A stretch of DNA of 64,000 nt from Cyclobacteriaceae bacterium. GTDB lineage: Bacteria > Bacteroidota > Bacteroidia > Cytophagales > Cyclobacteriaceae. Of this stretch, positions 50,948-60,392 are shown one piece after another; position 1 is the first letter of the stretch; each line of letters opens with the position of its first letter. The position numbers and the translations under genes were made by a program. The notes beneath the pieces are model-generated. The model made no database searches and was not told where the DNA came from. It saw only the letters and a list, made by a program, of their open reading frames with translations. The DNA is taken from the NCBI GenBank assembly GCA_019638355.1, contig JAHBTY010000006.1:124001-188000 (forward strand), written 5' to 3'.

Positions 50948-53308
50948 CTATTTGAGTACCACGATGGTTATTCCATCGCCTCCCCTGTCCACATGTTCAT
51001 CAGCAAAGGAGGCTACCCCCGTGGTAGTTTTTAACCGATCGCGAACAACCTTGCGCAGTACTCCTTCGCCCTTGCCATGCAAGATTTTTACTTCGGTTTG
51101 GCCTATCAATAGGGCATCGTCCAGAAATTGATCCAGTAGTGCGTTTACTTCTTCTACTCGCTTGCCACGAATGTCTAACGTGCTTACAAACAACGATTGT
51201 TTCTTCATTACATCCACGCCAAGTGAACGCGCCTTGGCGGAAGTTGGATTCTGTGGAGCCTGATCGCTTCGAATCAGTTGCTTCAATTTTACCGTGCTGC
51301 GTAAACTTCCAAACTCCACAACAGCAATTTCATCTTTAATTGAAATTACTTTTCCGCTAACCTCCTGCCCGATTAACCGTACGCTATCACCCGTTTCAAT
51401 TTTATCGTTCGATACAACCTGCTTTGCTGGAAGTTTTACCATTTCTACCAGGGTTTGTAAGCCTTCGCGTACTTTTTTGGTTTCCTTCTTCTCGGCTTTA
51501 TTTTCTTTAATGTGCCGGATTGTTTTTTCAATTTGGCGGTTGGTTTCCTTTAACAGGTTTGCGGCTTCCAATTTTGCTTTCTCCAAAATTACTTTCTTCT
51601 TTTCATGCAACTCATCCGAAAGTAATTCATACTTCTTAACCGTTTCGTTTAATTCCTTTTCACGCTGCGCAATGGCCCGTTGTTGTTTTTCCAATGCGGC
51701 TTTTTCATCGGCAACGGTTTTCATCAGCGTTTCCAAACCGGTAAGTTCCTTCCCAATAATTTCTTCCGCGCGCGCTATCGTATCAGCGGGCAAACCCGTT
51801 TTGCGTGCTATCTCTAATGCAAACGAACTACCGGGCTTACCAACCTCCAATTGAAACAATGGCCCAAGTTGTTTGGTATCAAATAACATTGCGCCATTGC
51901 GAATGCGTGCATGGCTTTCGGCAAACAACTTCAGGTTATAATAATGTGTTGTGGCTACTCCCCATGCCCCTTTGCCAAGCAAGCCATCCAAAACGGCTTC
52001 TGCAATTCCACCACCAAAGTTTGGATCAGTACCGGCCCCCAATTCATCCAACAGTACTAACGTCTGCGCATTGCTGTTCTGCAGAAAGAAGGCCATATTC
52101 CTTAAGTGGGAGCTGTACGTACTTAAATCATTTTCAATACTTTGTTGATCGCCAATGTCGAGAAAAATTTTTCTAAAAATGCCAACAGTTGATTTATCGT
52201 GAACAGAAACCAACAACCCGCACTGCGCCATGTATTGAATAAGGCCCACTGTTTTTAAACAAACCGATTTACCACCCGCATTCGGGCCCGACACTAATAA
52301 AAAAGGTTGTTTTTCGGGTAGGTCAATCGTAAGCGGAACCACTTCTCGTTTTCCGCTAAAGCTCAAAAACAAAAGCGGATGGCGGGCTTGTATCCAGTTA
52401 AGGTAAGGATAAGGTTTTAGTTGTGGCAATTCACCCCGCATATCAATTGCCAGTTTAGCCTTAGCCCGTGCAAAATCAAGTTCTCCTAAAAGATGATAGG
52501 CGGATTGCAATACAGGCAAATGCTCACGCAACAAACCTGTAAGTTCGCGAAGTATGCGAATTACCTCGCGTCTATCGGCATGTAACAAATCGCGGATTTC
52601 GTTATTGGCTTCCAGCACTTCGGCAGGTTCCATAAATACAGTTTGACCCGTGGCCGACTCATCCAGGATAAAGCCTTGCAGTTTTCGTTTGTGCTCGGCC
52701 ATAATTGGAATAGCAGGTCGCCCATCGCGAATAGTAATGGTAGCCCCTTCCGGAACCCAACCTTGTGTTACCGCCATTCTGAAAATCTGATCGGCCAATC
52801 GTTTTACACGGCCTTGCTCTTCGCGCAAGCGCTTGCGTATTTGCGCAAGTTCGGCACTGGCATTGTCGCGAATTAATCCCCGATCATCCAACTTTGATTC
52901 AATTGTTTTGATCAATGCTTCGGGTACAGCAACGGGTTCGGCCAATAAAAAAAGTTGCGGCAAGGTTTCGCGGTTGGCAAGCAAGTATTGCTTGCATGCA
53001 CCAATGGTTTGTAACGAAAGTAAAATCTGGTGAAACGCTTCTTCTTCCAAAAAACTTCCCGCTATAGCCGCAGTTTGAAAGTACGTGCTGGTATCGAAAT
53101 AATTTGAAGCCGGAAAAGCATCGGCTTTTTCTAAAATCTGTTTGAACTCGGCCGTTTGTTCCAATCGCGATTTCACCACGTTAAAATCGGAACTAAACAC
53201 CATGGTATCTACCAACTTGCTACCCAATGGCCCCAGGCAATACTGATGCAGGCGCTCGCGTATCTGGTCGAACCCTAACTTACGTTCAAATTCATCCGGG
53301 AAAATCAT
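50948..53308 (-). CDS. mutS2: Endonuclease MutS2
   Basis: A 786-residue MutS-family ATPase that acts on recombination intermediates and, in some species, on collided ribosomes. It has the Walker A loop GPNAGGKS (341-348), the LLDELGAGTD Walker B and signature, a long coiled coil (about 510-620) and a C-terminal Smr nuclease domain with LDIRGKRVEE and KILHGKGEGVLR. The MutS mismatch-recognition domain is absent, as expected for MutS2. Its start shares one base with the DUF4296 stop. Confidence 0.94.
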   Translation of the reverse strand: MIFPDEFERKLGFDQIRERLHQYCLGPLGSKLVDTMVFSSDFNVVKSRLEQTAEFKQILEKADAFPASNYFDTSTYFQTAAIAGSFLEEEAFHQILLSLQTIGACKQYLLANRETLPQLFLLAEPVAVPEALIKTIESKLDDRGLIRDNASAELAQIRKRLREEQGRVKRLADQIFRMAVTQGWVPEGATITIRDGRPAIPIMAEHKRKLQGFILDESATGQTVFMEPAEVLEANNEIRDLLHADRREVIRILRELTGLLREHLPVLQSAYHLLGELDFARAKAKLAIDMRGELPQLKPYPYLNWIQARHPLLFLSFSGKREVVPLTIDLPEKQPFLLVSGPNAGGKSVCLKTVGLIQYMAQCGLLVSVHDKSTVGIFRKIFLDIGDQQSIENDLSTYSSHLRNMAFFLQNSNAQTLVLLDELGAGTDPNFGGGIAEAVLDGLLGKGAWGVATTHYYNLKLFAESHARIRNGAMLFDTKQLGPLFQLEVGKPGSSFALEIARKTGLPADTIARAEEIIGKELTGLETLMKTVADEKAALEKQQRAIAQREKELNETVKKYELLSDELHEKKKVILEKAKLEAANLLKETNRQIEKTIRHIKENKAEKKETKKVREGLQTLVEMVKLPAKQVVSNDKIETGDSVRLIGQEVSGKVISIKDEIAVVEFGSLRSTVKLKQLIRSDQAPQNPTSAKARSLGVDVMKKQSLFVSTLDIRGKRVEEVNALLDQFLDDALLIGQTEVKILHGKGEGVLRKVVRDRLKTTTGVASFADEHVDRGGDGITIVVLK

Positions 53309-53703
53309 TATTGGATAGCAGGCTTTCGGGTTCGTTTCTCTTGCTGAAGGGTATCGGCTGGTTTGGTGCGTAATTTCTTTTCGCGTAAACTCAAGGTATC
53401 AATCACAGAATCGTAAATCTTTTCCAGTTGTTGAGGATGATCTACATAGTATTGTTGTGTTTTAAGAAGCGTACTATCTGGCAAATTAAAGTGTCCAAAC
53501 AGCTTACCTTCGTATGCGGCAAATAGTTTAATGGCCGAATCGCGCTGAAGTGCCGTACTATTCATACGAGCTTCTGCCAGGTACAACTCCACCAAAATCT
53601 GCGAAAACTCTTCGGGTGAAAGTACACCGGGTGGCCGTGTTTTTCTTTGGCAAGCCACACCTGCAAGCATAAACAGTATTACCAGAAAATTCTTTATGCG
53701 CAT
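53308..53703 (-). CDS. DUF4296 lipoprotein
   Basis: A 131-residue lipoprotein with lipobox GVAC and Cys18. The body matches DUF4296, a Bacteroidota-only family: LSPEEFSQILVELYLAEARM, then DSAIKLFAAYEG and YYVDHPQQLEKIYDSVID. The C-terminus is basic and low in complexity. Role unknown. It overlaps mutS2 by one base, which suggests co-transcription, and diverges from the DUF58 gene. Confidence 0.82.
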   Translation of the reverse strand: MRIKNFLVILFMLAGVACQRKTRPPGVLSPEEFSQILVELYLAEARMNSTALQRDSAIKLFAAYEGKLFGHFNLPDSTLLKTQQYYVDHPQQLEKIYDSVIDTLSLREKKLRTKPADTLQQEKRTRKPAIQ

Positions 53704-53792
53704 AGCAATTACGGTTGTAAACCAGAAGCCTGCCGATAGTCAAGATTGGTAACCTTACACCCTCAACAGGCTGCGAAATTAGTCATAATTCT

Positions 53793-53800
53793 TATTTTTG
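53793..53800 (+). promoter_or_regulatory. -7 element before the DUF58-BatA operon
   Basis: TATTTTTG, a perfect TAnnTTTG, 22 nt before the GTG start of the DUF58 gene. The -33 region has no clear TTTG. Confidence 0.4.
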
Positions 53801-53822
53801 GGCCTGCTAATAACGTGCCGGA

Positions 53823-54701
53823 GTGAAAGCGCTGCTGAAAAAACTACGCAAGTATGAAATTCAAATCCGAAAGGCCATCAACAGCCAGATGCAGGGCGAC
53901 TTTCGCTCCATCTTTAAAGGTACCGGATTGGAGTTTGACGATGTGCGACCGTATCAATATGGCGATGATATTCGTACCATCGATTGGAATGTATCGGCTA
54001 AAGGGCACGGCACATTTGTAAAAACCTTTCGCGAAGAAAAAGAGCAAACTATCTATTTTATTCTGGATGTAAGCGCATCGCAGTTTATTGGCACACCGGG
54101 GCGTACCAAGTTTGAGATAGCCCGTGAAATATGCGGAGTACTGGCCTTATCGGGAACAAAAGAAAGCAGCCAGGTTGGATTAATTTGTTACTCTGACACG
54201 CGCGAAAAATTTCTAAAACCTAAAAAAGGAATGGCGCAGGCTTACCAAATAATTGCCAGCCTCGAAACATTAAAACCAGTATCTGCCAAAACAAATTTGA
54301 ACCGCGCCATTACGTTTGCCCTTAACTCGATAAAACGCAGAAGTGTAATCATACTTATTTCAGATTTTATTGACGAGGGTTATGAACATCATCTTAAATC
54401 GCTTACCCGCAAGCACGATCTGGTGCTGATTCAGATAAGCGATAAAAGAGAAACACAATTACCGCGATTGGGAACCATTCCTGTATTAGATAAAGAATCA
54501 AAAAAAACTATTTGGGTTAATTCATCTTTCGGTGATTTCAGAACCAAAATGATTGATCACCACCATGAACGGCAGCAGGCCTTAATCACTTTCAGCAAAA
54601 AACACCAGGTAAATTTTCTGGCAGTTTCTACCGAGGAAGATTACGTGCCTAAATTGCTACGGTTGTTTAAGGTCAGAAATAAATCGGTAAAGAGTGCGTA
54701 G
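53823..54701 (+). CDS. DUF58 domain protein of the Bat (BatA) operon
   Basis: A 292-residue protein with the DUF58 landmark GLEFDDVRPYQYGDDIRTIDWNVSA (read as two overlapping pieces around residues 36-60) and a von Willebrand-type fold behind it (FILDVSAS). DUF58 proteins pair with MoxR ATPases and VWA proteins in aerotolerance or complex-assembly operons. No moxR gene is next to it; the upstream gene is on the other strand. The start is GTG at 53823. The BatD-like gene overlaps its stop by 8 bp. Confidence 0.88.
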   Translation: MKALLKKLRKYEIQIRKAINSQMQGDFRSIFKGTGLEFDDVRPYQYGDDIRTIDWNVSAKGHGTFVKTFREEKEQTIYFILDVSASQFIGTPGRTKFEIAREICGVLALSGTKESSQVGLICYSDTREKFLKPKKGMAQAYQIIASLETLKPVSAKTNLNRAITFALNSIKRRSVIILISDFIDEGYEHHLKSLTRKHDLVLIQISDKRETQLPRLGTIPVLDKESKKTIWVNSSFGDFRTKMIDHHHERQQALITFSKKHQVNFLAVSTEEDYVPKLLRLFKVRNKSVKSA

Positions 54702-55587
54702 TTTTTTTACCATACTATTTTTCTTCATAGTACTGTGTGCATCAGCACAGGAGGTGCAGGTACACGCTCGTTTCACCGAAGATTCTGTTCGGATTGGGGT
54801 ACCGGTACACTACACGCTTACTGCCCGGTATCCAAGCCATTACCAGGTAGTATTTCCGGATTCAACTTTCAACTTTGCACCGTTTGAATTCCAATCGAAG
54901 AGATTTATCCCTACCAAAACACTAAACAACCTGAGTTACGATAGTGTAATTTATACACTTGTAAGTTTTGAAATTGATTCGTTGCAACTGTTAAGTCTGC
55001 CGGTATTTCAGATTCAAAAACGCGATTCATTAGTATATACACCTGCTGCTGATACTGTTTTTTTTAGTGCGCTTGTAGCCACTGTACCCGATTCGCTTGC
55101 TATTAGCCAACTACCCTTAAAAACAAATACTGCCTATAATAAAGTAAGGTGGATTTTGAACTATCCGGTTTTGTTGATTATTGGCGGCAGCCTGTTACTG
55201 GTTGCCATTGTAGTTTGGGTTACATTTGGCAAACGAATCCGGAAACATTTCAAATTAAAACGGTTATTAAAAAAACACAGTGAATTTATTGTTGATTTCG
55301 ATCAGGCCGTACAAAATCTCCACATTACTTTCAAACCCGATATAGCCGAAAAGTCCTTAGCACTTTGGAAAAGATACATGGAAGAACTTTGCGCGTTGCC
55401 TTATACGAAATATACTTCAAAGGAAATAACAGAAATTGAAAACGGAGAACTAACCCACCCGTTGCATACGGTGGATAGAATGATCTATGCACAATGGCAA
55501 CCTGAAAGTCTCTCTGCCTTTGAGCAATTAAAAACTTTTACCATAAACCGATTCAATCAAAAGTTACAAGAGGTGAAGCATGGATGA
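54694..55587 (+). CDS. BatD-like membrane protein
   Basis: A 297-residue protein with a signal peptide, a periplasmic beta-rich part (about 20-150), one membrane helix (about 150-175, YPVLLIIGGSLLLVAIVVWV) and a cytoplasmic helical tail. The layout fits the short BatD-related proteins that sit between DUF58 and BatA genes in Bacteroidota; sequence evidence is weak, so the call rests on context. GTG at 54694 overlaps the DUF58 gene, and batA overlaps its end by 8 bp. Confidence 0.65.
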   Translation: MRSFFTILFFFIVLCASAQEVQVHARFTEDSVRIGVPVHYTLTARYPSHYQVVFPDSTFNFAPFEFQSKRFIPTKTLNNLSYDSVIYTLVSFEIDSLQLLSLPVFQIQKRDSLVYTPAADTVFFSALVATVPDSLAISQLPLKTNTAYNKVRWILNYPVLLIIGGSLLLVAIVVWVTFGKRIRKHFKLKRLLKKHSEFIVDFDQAVQNLHITFKPDIAEKSLALWKRYMEELCALPYTKYTSKEITEIENGELTHPLHTVDRMIYAQWQPESLSAFEQLKTFTINRFNQKLQEVKHG

Positions 55588-56623
55588 ACTAACAGACCCC
55601 TGGTATTCGATTAATTGGTTTTTACCGGCAACCTGGAGTGGATTTACATGGGAGCATCCGGTTTTTCTTTACCTGCTGGCCGCAGTACCTTTTTTGTTTC
55701 TAATCCGCTGGCTTGTTCGCTTTTATTTTAATCAAAAACTTCCGGTGGCATTGGTTAAAAGCGATGTAAGAACTTCACCCACAACCTGGCTGCGTTTTTT
55801 TCCGGAAATAATTTTTGCGTTGGCCCTGGCATTAATGCTGGTAGCATTAGCGCGCCCACAACGCACCAACGAAAAAGTAATTCAAACTTCGGAGGGTATA
55901 GACATCATGCTGGCGATTGACATTTCCCAGTCAATGCAAATTCAGGATTTTACACCCAACCGATTGGAAGCAGCCAAGAATGTAGCACGTGATTTTATTC
56001 AAGGCCGCTTGCAAGATCGTATTGGTATTGTAGTGTTTTCGGGCGATGCGTTTTCACTGGCACCCCTCACAACCGATTATGACTTATTAAATGCTTACCT
56101 CAACGATATCTCGTTCGAGATGATTGAATCGCGTGGAACAGCCATTGGTTCAGCTATGGCAGTGGTTACTAACCGCATGCGCGAAACCCAATCCAAGTCC
56201 AAGGTTTGTATTTTATTAAGCGATGGCGATAATACAGCCGGAAACATTGACCCGATAACCGCAGCTGAATTAGCGGCAGCTTATAATATAAAAATCTACA
56301 CCATAATTGTAGGTAAAGAAGGCATGGTGCCTTTTGGAAAAGATTACTTCGGGCGACCGAACATGGTTGAAAACACCATTGATGAAACTACCATGCGAAA
56401 AATAGCACAAATTGGTTCGGGGCAATTTTTCAGAGTAACTGATAATGAAGCGTTGAAAGTTGTGTTCGATCGGATAGATCAATACGAGAAAGCTGAAATT
56501 AACGAAACACGCTTTAAAGATACTTCTGACTACTACTTCATTTATCTGCGGTGGGCCTTGGCTTTATTTATTTTTTGGATTTTCCTAAAATCAAGTTTTA
56601 TGGCCAACCTGCTTCAGGATTGA
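55580..56623 (+). CDS. batA: VWA domain protein BatA
   Basis: A 347-residue membrane protein with two N-terminal helices, a von Willebrand A domain and one C-terminal helix. The metal-ion-dependent adhesion site is AIDISQSM (Asp114, Ser116, Ser118) with a later RGTAIGSAM threonine and SDGDNTAG aspartate. It belongs to the Bacteroides aerotolerance (Bat) group. The usual following genes, batB to batE, are missing here: the next gene is the convergent lysE, with a 10-bp overlap. Confidence 0.88.
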   Translation: MDELTDPWYSINWFLPATWSGFTWEHPVFLYLLAAVPFLFLIRWLVRFYFNQKLPVALVKSDVRTSPTTWLRFFPEIIFALALALMLVALARPQRTNEKVIQTSEGIDIMLAIDISQSMQIQDFTPNRLEAAKNVARDFIQGRLQDRIGIVVFSGDAFSLAPLTTDYDLLNAYLNDISFEMIESRGTAIGSAMAVVTNRMRETQSKSKVCILLSDGDNTAGNIDPITAAELAAAYNIKIYTIIVGKEGMVPFGKDYFGRPNMVENTIDETTMRKIAQIGSGQFFRVTDNEALKVVFDRIDQYEKAEINETRFKDTSDYYFIYLRWALALFIFWIFLKSSFMANLLQD

Positions 56624-57243
56624 AGAAATGTTTCCGCCACCAGCCATAATTTTACACCAAAGGCAAACAAACACAAACCCACCACAATATTTAAAATCAT
56701 CATTAGCCGCTGGGTAACCAGGCGCCTTAGTTTATCGGCCAGGTAGGCCTTGAGTAAATCGGTAGCTAATACAGTTGCCAGCACCATCGAAAAGAAAAAG
56801 AGAAATTCGTAACCACGGGCATACCCAAAATCCAACGAAGCAACACTAATGGCACCAATCCAAAATACCGGCACCATGGGACTTAATGCATTGATAATAA
56901 AACCTTTTACAAAGTAGCGATACATCTTTTTTTCGTTTGCTGCTTGCAGCCTGTGCAAGGGCCTTCGGCTTTTCACCAGCAAGTGGTACAACCCAAATAA
57001 AATTAAAATACCGCCACCCACATAAGCCAGGTACATTTTAAAGGCAGAATCGTGGATAAATTGTACCAATCCGAAATAGCAAATAGCTACGTAAACAATA
57101 TCACTCAACGAAACGCCTAACGATACCAATACACCACTCCAAAAGCCACGCTCTACACTTGTTTGAAGAATCGTAAAAAAAACCGGGCCTACCAACACGG
57201 CTAATACCAATCCCATTTTAATTCCATTAAAGATAATATCCAT
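56614..57243 (-). CDS. LysE/RhtB-family amino-acid exporter
   Basis: A 209-residue inner-membrane protein with about six helices. The N-terminus IIFNGIKMGLVLAVLVGPVFFTILQTSVERG carries the GPxxxxxxxxxxxxG motif of LysE transporters. The substrate is probably an amino acid or a similar small molecule. ATG at 57243 is used; it lies 5 bp after the GH3 stop on the same strand, indicating an operon. Confidence 0.82.
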   Translation of the reverse strand: MDIIFNGIKMGLVLAVLVGPVFFTILQTSVERGFWSGVLVSLGVSLSDIVYVAICYFGLVQFIHDSAFKMYLAYVGGGILILFGLYHLLVKSRRPLHRLQAANEKKMYRYFVKGFIINALSPMVPVFWIGAISVASLDFGYARGYEFLFFFSMVLATVLATDLLKAYLADKLRRLVTQRLMMILNIVVGLCLFAFGVKLWLVAETFLQS

Positions 57244-57248
57244 TCCGA

Positions 57249-58781
57249 TCAGGCAATGAATTTGGTCCACTCTTCCAACTGGGTGCTCTTCATTACCCGC
57301 GGAAATTTATTCTGACCACCCACCTTGCCCTTCGTCTCCATCCATTGGTAGAATTTATCAACTGGAAGAACTGTTACTAAAACTTCTTTAAGCGCTGCAC
57401 TGCGTTCTACAGCGTAATCATCATTCAGTTCCTTTAAATGAAAATCAATTCTTTCTTTTAGTTTTTCGGCATCCACCGCATTATCGGTTCCAATAAACCA
57501 ATGATGCGCAAAAAGCGAATCGTGTGGAATACCAGCAACGGTAAATTCGGGTATCTCCAGGTTCATTTCGTTCGATACAAGTTCAATAGCTTTATTCATG
57601 TTATCCACCGAAAGATGTTCGCCACATAAGCTCAAAAAATGTTTGGTGCGGCCGGTTATCACAATTTCAGACTCTTCCAGTGAAACAAACCGGATTACAT
57701 CGCCAATTAAATAACGCCAGGCACCGGCACAGGTAGAAAGTAAAATTGCATACTCCTTGCCTTCTTCAACTTCATCAATCAATAGCGACTGTGCATCGGG
57801 TTTTAATTCGCCCGAGGGTAAAAAGTTTTTATCATCGAAGGGCACAAACTCATAAAATATTCCATTGTTGAGCACCAACCTCATAGACTTACGTTTAGGC
57901 AAGGCCTGGTATGCAATAAATCCTTCGGATGCCAGGTAAGTTTCGATGTAATAAATAGGTCGGCCCAACAACTTTTCAAATCCTTTCCGATATGGGTCCA
58001 TCGAAACACCACCGTGCACATAAATAAGCAGGTTAGGCCAGATTTCGTGAATGTGATCAACCTGATAGTGGTTTACAATTCGCTCCAATAAAATCTGAAT
58101 CCACGCGGGCACTCCTACAATTATTCCAATATCCCACTCGCGTGCTTTGCGAACAATTTCGTTTAGTTTGTCGTCCCACACACGGTTGGATGCAATCTTT
58201 TTGCCTGGTTTATAGAAATGCTGAAACCAGAATGGCAAGCGCGCGGCTTGTATGCCACTGAGGTCACCTTCAAAGTAGCTTCCCTTTTTATTTAGATGTG
58301 TGCTGCCACCAATCATTAATATACCGGCTTCAAAAACTTCAGATGGCAAATCGTATTTAGAAAGACTTAATATCTGGCGAATACTGGTACGCTGAATAGC
58401 CTTGGTCATTTCCTTCGTTACCGGAATGTGTTTGCTGGAAGCTTCAGAAGTACCCGAACTTAGAGCAAAATATTTGATGCGGCCTGGCCAACAAATGTTT
58501 TTTGCTCCTTTTAAGGATAAGTGCCACCAGTCTTTATAAATTTTATTATAATCATGCACCGGCACCGCATTTTTGAAGGCATGGTAAAAGGCATGGTGTT
58601 CTTTTCTGAACTGACTGAGCAAGGCCGGAAAATTATAATACTTACCAAACTCGGTTTGGCTGGCGGTAATCATCAGGTCTTTTAACTCCTGCTTCTGAAG
58701 TTCGAAGGGCGATGTATATTCCTGATCAAGGTTTTCTCTAAGTTTTATGCCCTTTTTGAGCAACGTTCCAAGTATGGCCAT
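57249..58781 (-). CDS. GH3-family adenylate-forming enzyme
   Basis: A 510-residue GH3 protein, relative of plant enzymes that join acyl acids to amino acids. Conserved parts are FALSSGTSEASSKHIPV (AMP-binding loop, near residue 110), WPNLLIYVHGG, YIETYLASEGFIAYQ, and the GRTKHFLSLCGEHLSV hinge. Bacterial GH3 proteins are common in Bacteroidota; their substrate is not known. It is divergent from yggS with a 53-bp gap that carries a palindrome and the yggS promoter. Confidence 0.88.
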   Translation of the reverse strand: MAILGTLLKKGIKLRENLDQEYTSPFELQKQELKDLMITASQTEFGKYYNFPALLSQFRKEHHAFYHAFKNAVPVHDYNKIYKDWWHLSLKGAKNICWPGRIKYFALSSGTSEASSKHIPVTKEMTKAIQRTSIRQILSLSKYDLPSEVFEAGILMIGGSTHLNKKGSYFEGDLSGIQAARLPFWFQHFYKPGKKIASNRVWDDKLNEIVRKAREWDIGIIVGVPAWIQILLERIVNHYQVDHIHEIWPNLLIYVHGGVSMDPYRKGFEKLLGRPIYYIETYLASEGFIAYQALPKRKSMRLVLNNGIFYEFVPFDDKNFLPSGELKPDAQSLLIDEVEEGKEYAILLSTCAGAWRYLIGDVIRFVSLEESEIVITGRTKHFLSLCGEHLSVDNMNKAIELVSNEMNLEIPEFTVAGIPHDSLFAHHWFIGTDNAVDAEKLKERIDFHLKELNDDYAVERSAALKEVLVTVLPVDKFYQWMETKGKVGGQNKFPRVMKSTQLEEWTKFIA

Positions 58782-58788
58782 ACCTTTG
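58755..58788 (+). promoter_or_regulatory. Bacteroidota-type promoter of yggS
   Basis: TTTG at 58755-58758, a 22-bp spacer and TACCTTTG at 58781-58788 (perfect TAnnTTTG). It overlaps the first codons of GH3 on the other strand. The spacer is at the long end of the accepted range. Confidence 0.5.
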
Positions 58789-58807
58789 TATAAAAGGTTG
58801 AAAAGTT

Positions 58808-58823
58808 ACGCGTTACAACGCGT
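58808..58823. promoter_or_regulatory. 16-bp palindrome between GH3 and yggS
   Basis: ACGCGTT-AC-AACGCGT, 7-bp perfect arms around a 2-bp centre, between the two divergent starts and within the predicted yggS leader. It has the look of a dimeric-regulator operator. Confidence 0.45.
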
Positions 58824-58834
58824 GAAATTATTAA

Positions 58835-59509
58835 ATGGTTATTAAAAAAAATATCGAAAGCCTGAAGGCCGAACTACCTGCAACTTGCAGGTTAATAGCA
58901 GTAAGTAAAACTCAGCCAGTAACCTTACTAAGGCAAGCGTATTATGCCGGGCAGCGTTTATTTGGCGAAAACAAAGCCCAGGAAATGGCTGCTAAACAAA
59001 AAGAATTACCAGCCGATGTAGAGTGGCACATGATCGGGCACCTGCAAACCAATAAAGTAAAATACATCGCGCCCTTTGTTGCCTTAATACATTCAGTAGA
59101 TTCAGAAAAATTACTGGAAGAAATCAACAAGCAGGCATTAAAAAACAATCGTGTTATAAAATGCTTGTTGCAGGTTTACATTGCACAGGAAGAAACTAAA
59201 TTCGGTTGGGGTATAGATGAAGTACCGGCTTTATTGCATCCTGAATTTGCAACTGCATATCCTGCAGTAGAAATTATCGGATTAATGGGTATGGCCACTT
59301 TTACGCAAGATGAAGCCCAAATCCGCAATGAGTTTGGTAGTTTAAAACGTTTATTCTACACCCTGAAGCAGAGTAAGTTACCAGCCAATGTAACCATGAT
59401 GGAACTATCGATGGGTATGAGTGCGGATTATAAAATTGCTCTGGAACAAGGCAGCACCTTAATTAGAATTGGCACTGCTATTTTTGGCGAACGAAATTAT
59501 CAGGCATGA
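58835..59509 (+). CDS. yggS: PLP homeostasis protein, YggS/PROSC family
   Basis: A 224-residue single-domain alanine-racemase-fold protein that binds pyridoxal phosphate and controls its level. The PLP lysine lies in AVSKTQP near residue 25; FGENKAQE, WHMIGHLQTNK, LLQVYIAQEETKFGW, LMGMATF and MELSMGMSADYKIAL are all conserved family motifs. Its stop overlaps the DUF423 gene by 4 bp. Confidence 0.93.
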   Translation: MVIKKNIESLKAELPATCRLIAVSKTQPVTLLRQAYYAGQRLFGENKAQEMAAKQKELPADVEWHMIGHLQTNKVKYIAPFVALIHSVDSEKLLEEINKQALKNNRVIKCLLQVYIAQEETKFGWGIDEVPALLHPEFATAYPAVEIIGLMGMATFTQDEAQIRNEFGSLKRLFYTLKQSKLPANVTMMELSMGMSADYKIALEQGSTLIRIGTAIFGERNYQA

Positions 59510-59880
59510 ATTACAAAAATACAATAGCAGCAGCAGGTATTATGGGATTACTGGCCGTGGCATTGGGAGCTTTTGGTGCACATGCGCTTAAACCTACCTT
59601 ACTGGCCAATAACCGGTTAAGCATTTATGAATTAGCGGTTCAGTACCAATTTTACCATACGTTTGCCCTATTGGCAATTGCCTTACTAATGCGAAATAAA
59701 GAAAGCAGACACTTACAAGTAGCAAGTGTATTCATGTTTATGGGAATAGTATGCTTCAGCGGAAGTCTTTATATTCTGGCACTCACCAACACGGGTTGGC
59801 TTGGTGTTGTTACCCCACTAGGAGGTGTTTGCTTTTTAGTGGGGTGGGGTTGTTTGGTTATCAATGCCCTCCGGCATTAA
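59506..59880 (+). CDS. DUF423 membrane protein
   Basis: A 124-residue protein with four membrane helices. GALGAFGAHAL near the N-terminus, YQFYHTFALLAIAL and the central FSGSLYILALTNTGWLGVVTPLGG are the DUF423 signature. Function unknown. It overlaps yggS by 4 bp upstream and the convergent DUF1573 gene by 4 bp downstream. Confidence 0.88.
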   Translation: MNYKNTIAAAGIMGLLAVALGAFGAHALKPTLLANNRLSIYELAVQYQFYHTFALLAIALLMRNKESRHLQVASVFMFMGIVCFSGSLYILALTNTGWLGVVTPLGGVCFLVGWGCLVINALRH

Positions 59881-60272
59881 CGCTTCTTTTCCAAAACATT
59901 GGCTACAATCATTACGTGATTGGTGGTACCAACCGAGTTAGAGGTAATCGTAATTACTTTATTCTGCCGACCTATTTTACCGGAACTATTAAAGGCCACT
60001 GTTATTTCACCTTTCTCACCGGGCATAATAGGATCACGCGGCCAGCCTTTGGGCACTGTACAACCACACGTTACTTCTACATTGGTAATAACCAATGCAG
60101 CAGTACCGGTATTCTTAAACTTAAAGGTATGCTCAATTTTTTCACCCTGAATAATGTCGCCAAACTCATAACTTAGCTTTTCCCAAGAAATAACCGGACC
60201 ATTTAAAACTTCCTGCGGCAGGGCAGTTGTTGCCACCAGCCAGAGTAAAACAATCAATAATTTCTTTGCCAT
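59877..60272 (-). CDS. DUF1573 secreted protein
   Basis: A 131-residue protein with a signal peptide (LLIVLLWLVATTALPQE). The DUF1573 core is present: FGDIIQGEKIEHTFKFKNTG, then EVTCGCTVPKGWPRDPIMPGE and a closing strand. The two cysteines (TCGC) are typical. The fold is immunoglobulin-like; function unknown, secretion by the Sec route. Confidence 0.87.
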   Translation of the reverse strand: MAKKLLIVLLWLVATTALPQEVLNGPVISWEKLSYEFGDIIQGEKIEHTFKFKNTGTAALVITNVEVTCGCTVPKGWPRDPIMPGEKGEITVAFNSSGKIGRQNKVITITSNSVGTTNHVMIVANVLEKKR

Positions 60273-60392
60273 AACAAACCGTTAGCTATTCACTAAACCG
60301 CAGCAGGCTTCATTTTATTTTAAGTGTTTTTAAAAAAATCAAATTCTTGCCATCATAAAATTAGCTGCCGTAACTTTAACCGAAACGAAATT

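Noticed and set aside
51294-51854. 186-codon frame antisense to mutS2
   Set aside because: It is a shadow of the mutS2 coiled-coil region (Ser/Phe-rich complement of Lys/Glu codons).
59751-60176. 141-codon plus-strand frame across the end of DUF423 and antisense to DUF1573
   Set aside because: Both real genes on either side have clear family signatures; this frame has none.
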